From Alphaproteobacteria bacterium UBA7314 (lineage in GTDB: Bacteria > Pseudomonadota > Alphaproteobacteria > MPNO01 > UBA830), in contig DKQG01000029.1 of NCBI GenBank assembly GCA_002471575.1, positions 69,244-133,243 on the forward strand: a stretch of 64,000 nucleotides of DNA, written 5' to 3'. Under the pieces are notes generated by a model that was not told the origin of the DNA, ran no database searches, and was given only the letters and a program-made list of their open reading frames with translations. Numbering within the stretch: position 1 is the first letter of the stretch; every line of letters starts with the position of its first letter. The position numbers were made by a program, and so were the translations under genes. This document shows positions 35,884 through 44,542 of this stretch, one piece after another.

Positions 35884-37076
35884 CACAACACTTCGTCCCA
35901 TGTCCACGCCCATGTCCGCGCAACATTGTCTTCGAAAGCCGCCTCGCTGTAGCTGTTCACGATCAGTGTGCGCGCCGCCGCCCCTGTTTCATTGCGACGG
36001 TCCCGGTCGGCAACTATCCAAGCGATCGCATCGGCCAACTCTTCCGGCGTGTTACCAGCAAGTTTTCCGGTTTTGCCGTCGATGACGTAGTCTTCTGGGC
36101 CGCCGCATCGCGTCGACACCACCGGCACGCCGCAGGCCATTGCCTGAACTCCCGATATCCCCAGACCTTCCTGTGCAGACGAAAACACGAAAACGTCCAA
36201 CGAACGATAGAAATCCGACAACCGGCCGGGGTCTAGCCACCCAGTCCAGTCCAGCCTGTCGGCGATGTTCAACCCGGCCGCGAGTTCATTAAGTTCGGCC
36301 TCGGGGTCGCCGGTCAGTTTCAATCTTACAGGGATGTTCCGTCCAGCCAGAACTGCAACCGCGCGGACCAGCAGGCCGATATTCTTTCGAGGATCACCGA
36401 CCCGCCCGGCGAAGCCGATATGCGCGGCGGGGGCGGCGGTCGCAGGCGGCGAATACATTTTCAGATCGACGGGCACGGGCACGCACTCGATCGCATTGGG
36501 ACATGCGCCGGCAGCGATCAGCGTGTCCCGCGTATAATTGCTGATTGCCATGAAGCGCCCGCGCCCGGCCAAAATCCGTTTTTCCAGCTGTCGCTGAACT
36601 GGTCCCACAGCAAGCCGGTCGACAACGCGCCGGGCAGCGGGCATCGCGGCACGGCGGTCGACCCTATCTTCGAGCATCGTGCTGGCGCACCACATCATAT
36701 GGGGCACGCCCGTCATGACCAGCGGATTCGCCACAAGAACCGTGCCGCCAACGGCGATATGCCGGTCGTGCGCGCGAATGAGGTTTTTCCACCGTGATGT
36801 GGTCAGATAATAGGGAAATTCCAGTTCGGGGAACCGGCACCCCACGGATACGCAGGGAAAATCGCCGAAGCAGGTTGTCGTGCGGGTACGCGGTATTTTT
36901 CCTGTCACCGACTGCCAGCTTGGAACCACCAAATCCGAATCGTCGGTCAGCGTGGCGTAGTGCGCTACAGTCACATCGTGGCCCCGACGCTTCAGGAAAC
37001 GGGCCAAAATCTCCGTCATTGCCGGGACGCCCCCCTGGTACGGAGGCAATGTCGTGATAAGTACCGAGCGGCTCAT
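35883..37076 (-). CDS. GT4-type glycosyltransferase
   Basis: A 397-residue GT4 enzyme. The N-terminal PPYQGGVPAMTEILARFL is the Gly-rich donor/acceptor loop; SSAQEGLGISGVQAMACGVPVVS carries the EX7E motif (~ residue 290-312, given in two parts: SSAQEGLGISGVQ, AMACGVPVVS). Its start overlaps the previous stop by four bases. Specific sugar not assignable. Confidence 0.87.
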   Translation of the reverse strand: MSRSVLITTLPPYQGGVPAMTEILARFLKRRGHDVTVAHYATLTDDSDLVVPSWQSVTGKIPRTRTTTCFGDFPCVSVGCRFPELEFPYYLTTSRWKNLIRAHDRHIAVGGTVLVANPLVMTGVPHMMWCASTMLEDRVDRRAAMPAARRVVDRLAVGPVQRQLEKRILAGRGRFMAISNYTRDTLIAAGACPNAIECVPVPVDLKMYSPPATAAPAAHIGFAGRVGDPRKNIGLLVRAVAVLAGRNIPVRLKLTGDPEAELNELAAGLNIADRLDWTGWLDPGRLSDFYRSLDVFVFSSAQEGLGISGVQAMACGVPVVSTRCGGPEDYVIDGKTGKLAGNTPEELADAIAWIVADRDRRNETGAAARTLIVNSYSEAAFEDNVARTWAWTWDEVL

Positions 37077-38245
37077 CGCAGCGGGCGCAGGAGATCCGCG
37101 GCAGCGGCCGAACGCAATACTTGGGCGGTTCTCTCGGCGGTATGTTCCAGCGAAAAATCCAGCGCCCGGCGCGCGGCCTTTTCGCCGAGCGACGCCCGCA
37201 GCGCCTGGTCCGAGAGAAGCATCTCGATCTTTCGAGCAATATCCTCGGTATCGCGTGGATCGAACGTCAGTCCGGCGTCGCCAATCACTTCAGGCATGGC
37301 GGCGGTGTTGGAACACGCGATAGGCACACCGAACGACATGGCTTCTAACAAGGGGTTACCGAAAGTCTCTACGGTCGATGGAAATACGAAGATATGACAG
37401 GACTTGTAAAGGGTATTCAACTCTGACGGTCCCACGTAGCCGAGAAACCGAACGGCATCGACCAGGTTGCGTTCTACGACGATGCTTCTGATGGAATCTG
37501 CGTAATAGCTGTCTATCTCCCGGCCGACGATCGTCAGCGTTAGATCCGGACGCTTCTTAAGCACCTCGGCGAACGCCTTGATCAGTGAATGGTAGTTTTT
37601 CTGAACATAGATATCCGAGACAGCCAGTAACTTCACACCGGGTTCCGCGTTATTGGCGCGGAACCGCGGAGGCGTCGAGGTACCGTGATAGACGACATTC
37701 AGCTTGCGCCGGAACAAGCGCCGCAAACCAAATGTTAGAATCCGCGCGGCGTACTCGGAAACAGCGATCGCACGCTTGGCTAGCAGCAGAGACACGAACG
37801 TCGCCCCCGACAGCATCATCCAGTAAGCCATGGGCCTGAGGCGAGTGGTAAGCGTGATAACCGACGTCGCATTGCGGAGCAGAATGACATGGTTGCGCGC
37901 GAAAACCGGTCCGTAGTTCGCAGGTGAAAACACGGCATCCGCGCCCATCGCCCATGCAATGACGGGTAGCGAAAACTGTTCCCATCGCAGGGTCGACCAG
38001 AAACCGGGATTATGGTCGAACAGCGTTAGCTGGACGCCGTCGCAGACCGGATAGAAGAGTTCCATCTGATCCTGGTGCAGGAACAGGTGCAGTTCGAACC
38101 CGGGTTGCTGCGCCAGTTCGGGCAGAATACGCCGAAGATAGGTTACACCCCCGCCGCTCTTCGCATGCGTGCCGTTGATGACTATGCGTAACGGCCTGTC
38201 AGAACATTCCAGCGTCGAAGCGCCGCCAGGTTGGTTGGTGGTCAT
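37073..38245 (-). CDS. GT4-type glycosyltransferase
   Basis: A 390-residue GT4 enzyme: N-terminal IVINGTHAKSGGGVTYLRRI, mid-protein VSDIYVQKNYHSLIKAFAEV and PSTVETFGNPLLEAMSFGVPI (EX7E), ending with the usual basic helix. ATG 38245 lies 24 bases after the polymerase-like gene. Family and operon position point to polysaccharide assembly. Confidence 0.88.
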   Translation of the reverse strand: MTTNQPGGASTLECSDRPLRIVINGTHAKSGGGVTYLRRILPELAQQPGFELHLFLHQDQMELFYPVCDGVQLTLFDHNPGFWSTLRWEQFSLPVIAWAMGADAVFSPANYGPVFARNHVILLRNATSVITLTTRLRPMAYWMMLSGATFVSLLLAKRAIAVSEYAARILTFGLRRLFRRKLNVVYHGTSTPPRFRANNAEPGVKLLAVSDIYVQKNYHSLIKAFAEVLKKRPDLTLTIVGREIDSYYADSIRSIVVERNLVDAVRFLGYVGPSELNTLYKSCHIFVFPSTVETFGNPLLEAMSFGVPIACSNTAAMPEVIGDAGLTFDPRDTEDIARKIEMLLSDQALRASLGEKAARRALDFSLEHTAERTAQVLRSAAAADLLRPLR

Positions 38246-38269
38246 ATAAACATTCCGCTCCGGCGATCC

Positions 38270-39670
38270 TCAGTTTTCCGAGCGCCGGCATGTCCGGTCC
38301 ATCGCGAGCAGTAAGAACGGCAGCATAAAGGTTCCGAATTTTATCATGTTCCCCATGTAAAGGGCGAAATCTTGATCGAAATCGATCCACCAGGGTAACA
38401 AGGCAAAAACGGCAACACGTGGAAGCCCCGGCCCCCACACAGCGACCGCTCCGGCGCCGCACAGAAAAACGAGCAGAAACGCCCCATGCAAGAGCAATGC
38501 GGGGGCACCACCGTGAATAACCGGCTGGCCCAGTAAGGTAATGGATGCGCTGTGAGAGTTGCTCACGTAGTCCATACCGCAGTAAACCGTCGCATATCTG
38601 CCGCCAAGCGAAAAATTTGGCTTCTCCGGCCACACCGCACGCGGGATCAGGATTTTCACCCAGAATGTTTGGTTGGGCAGCTCGAAGCGGTCATCCTTAT
38701 GCGCCGCGAAAACATTGGACAGACAGTATCCGGTTTCAGCTTGCCGCCACAGCATTTTCCTAAAAAAGAGTTTGCCGATTTTTTGCGTAAACGCGATTTC
38801 ATTGCTGGGGCCATAGTATTCCGGCTCTCGCACCAGATGGATAAACTGCATAACTATTACCAGCACAACCGCAAAGGCGAGGACCGCCTTGGTAAGAGCT
38901 GTATAGGAAACCCGTGTATGCGCGATGTAATACAAACCTGCGGCCATTCCGATCAGAACCGGAATCTTGCCGCCATGAGCCAGCACCATCACCGTCAAAT
39001 TGAAGACGATAAGCAGGACTACTGGCACAAGCCCGATACGCGACCGGTCGAGCGCACAATGGAGTAAATACAGGAGCAAAAATGCCTGAATTGGCGCTAC
39101 GCCGGTCCGCATCAAGTTTGTTGCCGTGGCACCGAAGAGATCGGTGTGCGTCGCGGCAAGGAACATAAATCCTAGGGTTCCCGACAAACCATAGGCGGTT
39201 CTCGCCTTACCCCCGCGGGGGTCCGGGTTCCGGCTGATCGCCGGTGCGGTCCGGCTAGACGCTATCAAGGCCAGGATACCGTGAACCACCAGACCGGCGG
39301 CGCAGAATGCAAGGATCAATCCTTCCCCCCTGCTGCCAAAATAGGCGAGCACAATGGGTCTGTAGGTCAGATCGTGGAACGGCTGAAGCGCTGTGTAAAT
39401 TGCGTTTGGCAGAAGCGTGAAGGCGACAAGCCCGACCAGCGCCAGGAGGAAAACCGGCGACATCAAAAACAGGCGTCTGGAACAGCGTTGTTCGAGCCAT
39501 ATTTGCGCCCCGAACAGAAGCATCACGCCTATTCTGGCGTATGAGGGCGTGAGAACGTCGGCGCCGACCGTTACTGCCAGACCAACCGCGAGACAAATAA
39601 TTGCTGTTTGCGGTGGCGCCATTCCGCCCGTATACCGTTCGGTCACGGGCGGATGCTCTGAGCCTATCAT
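38270..39670 (-). CDS. Polytopic membrane protein, probable O-antigen/exopolysaccharide polymerase (Wzy-like)
   Basis: A 466-residue protein with ten or more hydrophobic stretches, among them AIICLAVGLAVTVGADVLT, MLLFGAQIWLEQ, VFLLALVGLVAFTLLP, VVLLIVFNLTVMVLAHG and ALLLHGAFLLVFLCGAGAVA, and one large loop (~290-370) rich in charged and aromatic residues. This layout is that of Wzy/O-antigen ligase proteins; sequence similarity alone is weak. It is the first gene of the glycosyltransferase operon. No flippase, chain-length regulator or initiating transferase is present in the window, so these must be elsewhere. ATG 39670 is taken as start; Met at 39622 is possible. Confidence 0.7.
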   Translation of the reverse strand: MIGSEHPPVTERYTGGMAPPQTAIICLAVGLAVTVGADVLTPSYARIGVMLLFGAQIWLEQRCSRRLFLMSPVFLLALVGLVAFTLLPNAIYTALQPFHDLTYRPIVLAYFGSRGEGLILAFCAAGLVVHGILALIASSRTAPAISRNPDPRGGKARTAYGLSGTLGFMFLAATHTDLFGATATNLMRTGVAPIQAFLLLYLLHCALDRSRIGLVPVVLLIVFNLTVMVLAHGGKIPVLIGMAAGLYYIAHTRVSYTALTKAVLAFAVVLVIVMQFIHLVREPEYYGPSNEIAFTQKIGKLFFRKMLWRQAETGYCLSNVFAAHKDDRFELPNQTFWVKILIPRAVWPEKPNFSLGGRYATVYCGMDYVSNSHSASITLLGQPVIHGGAPALLLHGAFLLVFLCGAGAVAVWGPGLPRVAVFALLPWWIDFDQDFALYMGNMIKFGTFMLPFLLLAMDRTCRRSEN

Positions 39671-40241
39671 AAGGGCATTTTTAGCAGGTATTGCCTGAAT
39701 CGGCGATGCCCGACTGACGGCCTAAGGTTGATTTAGCGCGGTATCGCGCTTGAACTTATAGTATAATAATACTTCGTCGACGGGCTTGGTGGGCGACTAT
39801 CGGCTGCTGGGGTAATTCGGGCGATAATCGTAGCCTGATCACGTTCGACGAGCTCCTCTCCACGAAAACCGCCGAAAAGCTCTAAACCGAGCTGCATCAG
39901 ATTTCCCGGCGTTTTCGTTCGCTAATGGACAACCCGTTGATACGATGATCGTGGTCGACGACGAAGGCATTATCTCGGACTTCAATCTGGCAGCGGACGA
40001 ATGATCAGGCGTAAGTTCGATCAGAGAATACCATTCACAGAGACCCCTTTGGGCAACAAGCAACATACTAGAGTTCAACGTAGGTGCCGCAGCGAGGAAC
40101 CGATGGGATAATTTGCTGAACTAATATTGCCGCTGTCTATCCAAATGGCGGAATACGCTTCACCCCCAAATGCGCCAGCTAATGCTGCACAGCAAAACTA
40201 CGAGGAATGGTATCAAGCCGCAGACGATGCTTGTTGGCATA
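39671..40241. other. Gene-poor interval with a PAS-domain-like relic
   Basis: No intact gene is seen in these 571 bases. On the plus strand 39916-40004 reads SFANGQPVDTMIVVDDEGII then SDFNLAADE and a stop, which looks like the start of a PAS sensor domain with nothing left around it. A short hairpin GCGCG-GTAT-CGCGC lies near 39737. The interval should also hold the promoter of the polysaccharide operon (start 39670). Confidence 0.45.
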
Positions 40242-40388
40242 CTAAGTTTCATTAACCTTCTGCCTGTTTCTTCTGCATCGCTCAGAACAGTACCGCACTT
40301 CATCCCAGACCTTCGCCCACTTCTTACGCCAAGCAAAGCTGCGCCCGCAAACTCTGCAGGTCTTTGTCGGAAAATCGATTTTCTTCAT
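40242..40388 (-). CDS. DUF2256 small zinc-finger-like protein
   Basis: A 48-residue ORF, too short for most gene finders: [18 protein letters not shown], then [20 protein letters not shown] and a basic tail. CxxC (11, 14) and CxxxC (34, 38) with the WRKKW core are the hallmark of DUF2256. The family is often found near photolyase/cryptochrome genes; here the neighbour is a DNA glycosylase, which also fits a DNA-repair setting. The ribosome site is weak (AAAAG). Function unknown. Confidence 0.85.
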   Translation of the reverse strand: MKKIDFPTKTCRVCGRSFAWRKKWAKVWDEVRYCSERCRRNRQKVNET

Positions 40389-40547
40389 CTTTTAGATACG
40401 CATGCCCAGTAAAGTCGTCCACTTACCAAAGGCGGCGGGCTTTTCATTCAAGTGACGTGCCCTCACTCATACGCAATGGTATGAGTTTTAGTTCGACAGT
40501 ATACCTGACGTTGGCCTCACCCGTTTAGGTACTCCCCTCCTGCGCTA

Positions 40548-41327
40548 TTAAAGCGGCTGACATTTTTCGCAGGCATAAGCTTTCCTGCCCGCCATATTGT
40601 GACACTGGATTCCCCCACCGCATTTCGGACATAGGGTTTTCTTGTATACGTTAACCCGTTCCCGATACTTCCCAGACGAGGGCTTGCCACCTTGAACGGT
40701 GATAATCGAATTATGCTTAACTGCGAGCGCGAGCAGATCTCTCGCGTCCTCCCAAATCTTATTAAAAGTCGTCTCGTCAATCGCATTCCCAGGCGTTTTC
40801 GGGTGTACGCCCTGCCGCCACAAAATTTCGCTTCGAAAAATATTACCGATCCCCGCCATTACAGACTGGTCCATTAACAACTGACCGATGGGCAACTTAC
40901 TTTTTGCAGTCCGCGCAAATGCCCTGATCGGTTCCGCATCCGACCGTAAAATATCTGGACCGATGCGATTGAATAAAACTTTGGTCTCGACGGGCCCCAT
41001 CACTTCACAGATCGCAGGACCATTTATATCAATGCAGTGGGTATCGCCAACTAGGCGAACACGCACGGCCCCAATAGGTTCCTTCAATGGCAATCTTCCG
41101 CTCCGGATCCTTCCGAAAAGACCAAGGTGAACGTGCAGAACATCTCTAGATTCGAAACGATACAAAAGATGTTTGCCCAGCGCCTCGACGGAGTGGCACA
41201 CTTTCCCCGATAAAATTTCTGAACCTGCGCTGAATTTGCCCTGAGGTGATGAAACTTGCAGCGTTTGTCCTGATAATTTCTTGTGATGGTCTTGTGCTGC
41301 CCGATGGATGGTATGCCCTTCCGGCAA
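40548..41327 (-). CDS. Fpg/Nei-family DNA glycosylase
   Basis: A 259-residue base-excision glycosylase/AP lyase. The start is set at TTG 41327 because the catalytic residue of this family is the proline right after Met (here PEGHTIHRAA) and AAGGGAG lies six bases upstream; the ATG at 41381 would bury that proline. Other signs: Lys in SPQGKFSAG, H2TH region LLMDQSVMAGIGNIFRSEIL, and a C-terminal zinc finger CPKCGG...CEKC. GHTIHRAA and the overall pattern are those of the Nei2-like actinobacterial/alphaproteobacterial group. It removes oxidised pyrimidines or purines. Confidence 0.88.
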   Translation of the reverse strand: MPEGHTIHRAAQDHHKKLSGQTLQVSSPQGKFSAGSEILSGKVCHSVEALGKHLLYRFESRDVLHVHLGLFGRIRSGRLPLKEPIGAVRVRLVGDTHCIDINGPAICEVMGPVETKVLFNRIGPDILRSDAEPIRAFARTAKSKLPIGQLLMDQSVMAGIGNIFRSEILWRQGVHPKTPGNAIDETTFNKIWEDARDLLALAVKHNSIITVQGGKPSSGKYRERVNVYKKTLCPKCGGGIQCHNMAGRKAYACEKCQPL

Positions 41328-41698
41328 TTTAATCTCCCTTCTATATCGCTCGTTCTTGACGATTAAAACTCGGGCATCCATTTATCCACCCAACTTGGAT
41401 TGGACAGAGGTCCAACGACACCAAATACGGACAAATTGAATGAATGTGCGACATTGGCCCTTGGCATTTCGCAGTTTAACGGAGGAAAACTTGTGCTTGG
41501 CCATCAAAACTGCGCCGTTATTTTGGAAGGCCTAGGGGAGCCACGATGGCTCTAACGCGTCACTCAAGCGAAGATGAACCGTGGCTACCGCAGAGGTTTA
41601 ACCTGTAGTTATCAGACGGCAAAAACGTTGCTCCGCCCTGTCGAGTGCACGGCTTTGTCAGGCCGTCAGCCACTCATACGTGACGTAGCGAGAGTGTG
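41328..41698. other. Interval without recognisable genes
   Basis: No convincing coding region is visible. It should contain the promoter of the DNA glycosylase. A short plus-strand stretch near 41490 reads KLVLGHQNCAVI, reminiscent of beta-carbonic anhydrase, but it is too short to call. Confidence 0.4.
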
Positions 41699-41821
41699 TT
41701 AGTCGCCTGTCGCTGGCGCCTCGGTCTTCGACGTGGCGGTGTGCGAGTTGCAACCGTCGGCGAACGCAGGGGCGGTAGCAAAAGCCAGCATTAGGGCAGC
41801 GAGTAGAACTAAGCGTTTCAT
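41699..41821 (-). CDS. Small secreted peptide of 40 residues
   Basis: ATG 41821 to TAA 41699 encodes a textbook signal peptide (MKRLVLLAALMLAFATAPAF then A-DG) followed by a mature tail of about 19 residues, DGCNSHTATSKTEAPATGD, with one Cys. A GAGA sits about seven bases before the ATG. Codon use is like that of a real gene and the c-region AFA is ideal for signal peptidase I. No family is recognised. Alternatively it is the start of a longer gene that has been cut, but no continuation is seen in other frames. Confidence 0.6.
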   Translation of the reverse strand: MKRLVLLAALMLAFATAPAFADGCNSHTATSKTEAPATGD

Positions 41822-42140
41822 TGCAGATCTCATTGTAATACGAGCTACATACGCGCGCGGACTCTTAACAGATCTCTGGGCCTACATCTCCAATCTCGGT
41901 GGACGAATTACCTGCCCAAGATGCCAAGCGTCATCAAAACGCGCAAAACAGCAGTGCAAGGCACCAGCCATCACGTGAAAGCGCGTTTGTAAAATACATG
42001 GTGGCAAATTACCGGGGCCGAAAACAGTGGTCTCGGCTCAGGCGTTTTGGCGCTTTGATTCAATGAAACTTTCCTGAGGCTACAGGGAGCATTCTATCGG
42101 GGGGCCATTATAGGAATAACCCATAGAAAACGCTGATAAA
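41822..42140. other. Interval without recognisable genes
   Basis: Between the small secreted peptide and the 3' end of tRNA-Ser. I see no ORF with family likeness, no clear terminator and no tRNA. It is less GC-rich than the rest of the window. Confidence 0.4.
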
Positions 42141-42230
42141 TGGCGGAGAGAGAGGGATTCGAACCCTCGAAACGGTTACCCGTTTACTGATTTAGCAAAC
42201 CAGCGCCTTCAGCCACTCGGCCACCTCTCC
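42141..42230 (-). tRNA. tRNA-Ser (anticodon GCU)
   Basis: The minus strand begins GGAGAGGTGGCCGAGTGG and ends ...CTCTCTCCGCCA with the CCA encoded. The acceptor stem is seven pairs (last G-U). The anticodon loop is TTGCTAA in stem CTGGT/ATCAG, anticodon GCT, reading AGC/AGU. A long variable arm (ACGGGTAACCGT) and the GGTTCGAATCC T-loop are typical of type II serine tRNAs. Confidence 0.96.
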
Positions 42231-42289
42231 GCCGGGGAGTGGTGTTGTTCTCACGCTGTATGCAGGAGCGTATTTAGCCGAGCGGGGCC
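42216..42289. repeat. Direct repeat, copy 1 (tRNA-Ser 5' end plus upstream flank)
   Basis: This 74-base segment covers the first 15 bases of tRNA-Ser and about 60 bases upstream. It matches 44717-44795 in the same orientation at roughly 85 percent by eye, with small gaps. Together they bracket a 2.5-kb AT-richer segment. Confidence 0.75.
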
Positions 42290-42885
42290 TTCTAGGCAAT
42301 ACGCAAAACCGCGCTTTCTCCTCAATTTCCATTTCTGAGTTTAGCAGAAATGATTCCCGCTGCGAATCCTCATCACTTGATCAGACACAAGGACTCTTAC
42401 CCTCACCATAGGGCGAATTGGAGCGTGAGTGGAGCGAAGCAAGGTATCCATTAGCCGTCTGGTCCTGCAGGACGGCGCTTGGACCCCAATCCCGCACAAA
42501 AAAACGCCCCGTACCTGTAGGAAGATAAATCAGTAGGTCCGTATATTGACCTAAATCTATGGTTCTAATCGTCTCAAATACAGATTGCACTGAATCTAGT
42601 TTCCGGGCGGAGGGCACTCGTAGCCTTTTTTGACCGGCTTGCTGGTCTTTGCCCTTCGAATTTCTGTTGATGGAGACTCTGAATTTAACGTTCAAAACCA
42701 GAGGTTTAGAGAAAAATGCCGAATACTAGTTGCGATTCACTCTCATTTGCATGATATTGCATATCCCGTTCTGCTCCAATGTTTTCGAAAGACACTCCCT
42801 TACGGTCATGAAGAAAACCCCCAGTTTCTCTCAGTACGCTTACCGGGGGGAGCAGAACGGACCATATACGGTGGAGCCTGTATCT
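42290..42885. other. Interval with no intact gene, containing a short repeat
   Basis: Several short open frames occur on both strands but none resembles a known protein. It contains the first copy of an ~80-base repeat (42493-42571). Confidence 0.4.
42493..42571. repeat. Imperfect direct repeat of ~80 bases, copy 1
   Basis: Shares CGCACAAAAAAA at its start, AGTAGGTCCGTATA in the middle and AATCTAT then TTATCG-like sequence at its end with 43283-43359, same orientation. Read on the minus strand both encode GQYTDLLI. The A-run reads as a U-run on the minus strand, so a decayed terminator is possible. Confidence 0.6.
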
Positions 42886-43155
42886 ATGAATGATCGATGT
42901 GACAATCCAGAGAAATCAAATATCGATGCTCTTCAGGATGTTATGAAGCGATTGACGCTGGCTGTGAAAGTGGCGGAGACGGTAATGCCAGAGAGCTCGT
43001 TGGATTATGTCCCGAACGCGCTTTTAAACATCACTATTTCGAGAATGATAGCTACTGAAGGCAAGGCCAATACCGCTATTTTGCTTTCCAAATTATCGGA
43101 AATGATTATGGAGGGAGTGGATCCCGAAAACAGAGGCCCGGTTAGGATATCGTGA
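42886..43155 (+). CDS. Hypothetical protein of 89 residues
   Basis: Starts MNDRCDNPEKSNIDALQDVM at ATG 42886 with GGTGGAG nine bases upstream; the frame is open back to 42730 with an ATG at 42808. The product is mostly helical, rich in Met and Lys, with ITISRMIATEGKANTAILLSK in the centre, and ends ENRGPVRIS. No signal peptide or membrane helix. I do not recognise a family. It lies in the recombinase-scar region and its base composition is lower in GC than the catabolic genes, so it may be acquired DNA. Confidence 0.5.
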   Translation: MNDRCDNPEKSNIDALQDVMKRLTLAVKVAETVMPESSLDYVPNALLNITISRMIATEGKANTAILLSKLSEMIMEGVDPENRGPVRIS

Positions 43156-43473
43156 ACCTAAAAGAGAGTTCTTTATAAAGGTCCGTTTCCTATTTTCCGT
43201 CAAAAATTGGCGCCAAATTAGCGCCACTTAGAGAGGTCCATCGGCCATTTTACCATACAGCGCATTACAAAGACCTTACCCCCGCACAAAAAAAACCCGC
43301 CTATGCAGATATGTGAATTAGTAGGTCCGTATACTGACCAGAATCTATAGGCCTTATCGCCCAGAGCTAACAACGCTACGACCATAAGAACGCAGAAATC
43401 AGAGCGATCACGATCATCGTTAGGAAGTTGCAGAGATTGTCACGTATCATCCTAAATCCTCTCAAATCCATAC
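43156..43473. other. Interval without intact genes
   Basis: Contains the second copy of the ~80-base repeat and an inverted repeat TGGCGC-CAAATTA-GCGCCA near 43210-43228. Nothing else is recognised before the recombinase tail at 43474. Confidence 0.4.
43283..43359. repeat. Imperfect direct repeat of ~80 bases, copy 2
   Basis: Counterpart of 42493-42571: CGCACAAAAAAAA, AGTAGGTCCGTATACTGACC and AATCTATAG are shared in order. It is about 115 bases downstream, in minus-strand sense, of the recombinase tail at 43474. Confidence 0.6.
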
Positions 43474-43560
43474 CTAACACAGCTTCTTAGCCAAATCCTC
43501 TGCTCGTAAATGAGAATACCTCAGAAGGATTCTCAGGCCTTTGTTGCCTAAAAAGTTGGA
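43474..43560 (-). pseudogene. Tyrosine-recombinase C-terminal tail, relic copy
   Basis: Minus-strand reading NKGLRILLRYSHLRAEDLAKKLC and stop (given here as GLRILLRYSHLRAEDLAKK). RY-[ST]-H with LRAEDLAKK is the C-terminal active-site segment (nucleophile Tyr) of phage-type integrases. It matches 44543-44640 at about 70 percent by eye. Upstream the frame has no catalytic domain, so only the tail survives. Confidence 0.75.
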
Positions 43561-43570
43561 TGGGTTGTTG

Positions 43571-43961
43571 TCATCCAAAAGCGACTTGGTGCATTACACG
43601 TCCCGGCATAAACGTAAAAATACCCGCTACGATAAGAGCTAACCCATACAACGTAGCCATAGCACGCTTGTGACGTTTGATATGTCCAGCACGCACAAAA
43701 TAAACCGCCAAACCCAGCACAAATATGGTCAACAGGCTCAACAAATGTATCGGGCTATATGCGCCCAATATTTTGATTTCGTGAATAAAGAAGGAAGAGA
43801 CTGATACGAACAGCATCAGACCAACCCATGTCCATCCCAACAGCCTGTGAATTAGGCCACCTTTTTTTCTTGTAAAATTGCAAACCACCAAAAATCACTG
43901 CAATCATTGCGGCGATAGCATGCAGTGGTATGGGCTGGGCTTCGTTGAATAATGGCGACAT
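43571..43961 (-). pseudogene. DUF2306 membrane protein, frameshifted in a homopolymer
   Basis: Two frames make one protein of ~130 residues: MSPLFNEAQPIPLHAIAAMI...GGLQFYKK from ATG 43961, then GGLIHRLLGWTWVGLMLF, SPIHLLSLLTIFVLGLAVYF, HIKRHKRAMATLYGLALIVA and PGRVMHQVAFG. Four membrane helices and HRLLGW, SPIHLLSL, RHKRAM are hallmarks of DUF2306. The frames switch in a run of seven T (43862-43868); six would restore the reading. It could be a sequencing error or real. Confidence 0.75.
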
Positions 43962-44077
43962 CAAAAGACGTACTCTTTGTTATCTATCTTTCGGACGTAT
44001 CATGAAAGAGTGTGAGTCATCGGCAGCCCTTTGATGAACCGAATGGCCGATAAAAATTTCGGGTCCCGTCACGGGTG

Positions 44078-44494
44078 TCATCCATCGGTTCTGAGATTGG
44101 TTAAATCAGACTCGTCAGCTTCCAACCTAACGCCAAGTTCTCCACTTGATCCAAAGACAGGGGATTTCCGGAGAAAGACCTCGACACTTTGTATCTCACT
44201 GTACTTGACGCACTGATCCACAATACGGGTGATGAATCGTTCCTGTGTCTCATAGTGCATCTCCTCTGCCATCAGCCGGATTTCTCGGATGAGAGGATCG
44301 TAATCAAAAACCCGATCCATCTGATCTTCGTCGATTAGCACCAGTGCGGGATCGATTGATAAGTTCAAATCAAGAACATGCTTATCCGGCACCACATCTC
44401 CATCATTGTAGGTGCCAATTGCAATATTGAGGTCTAGATCAATTAATTCTACTTGAGCTCTCAAGCCGCACTCTCCTTCTTCACATTGGCCCAT
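44078..44494 (-). CDS. folB: Dihydroneopterin aldolase-like (FolB) protein
   Basis: A 138-residue tunnelling-fold protein. LNIAIGTYNDGDVVPDKHVL contains the early strand with the pterin-pocket region, RVFDYDPLIREIRLMA and HYETQERFITRIVDQC give the conserved Tyr-Glu-Thr and helix, and VEVFLRKSPVFGSSGELGVR ends with the catalytic-lysine strand (RK-P). FolB releases glycolaldehyde from dihydroneopterin in folate synthesis. Some alphaproteobacterial members of this subgroup are of uncertain activity. It is alone, not in a fol operon, inside the recombinase-scar region. Confidence 0.78.
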   Translation of the reverse strand: MGQCEEGECGLRAQVELIDLDLNIAIGTYNDGDVVPDKHVLDLNLSIDPALVLIDEDQMDRVFDYDPLIREIRLMAEEMHYETQERFITRIVDQCVKYSEIQSVEVFLRKSPVFGSSGELGVRLEADESDLTNLRTDG

Positions 44495-44542
44495 TCTCGA
44501 AACGTGCTTGGCTCCGCCGTTACCTCACCGCCCACCTCACGT

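Noticed and set aside
39737..39750. Short hairpin GCGCG-GTAT-CGCGC as a terminator
   Set aside because: No U-run follows and it is upstream of the polysaccharide operon; five pairs are too few to call.
41480..41560. KLVLGHQNCAVI, like the beta-carbonic-anhydrase motif VLGHxxCGAV
   Set aside because: Only about twelve residues, no flanking family sequence and no start; could be chance.
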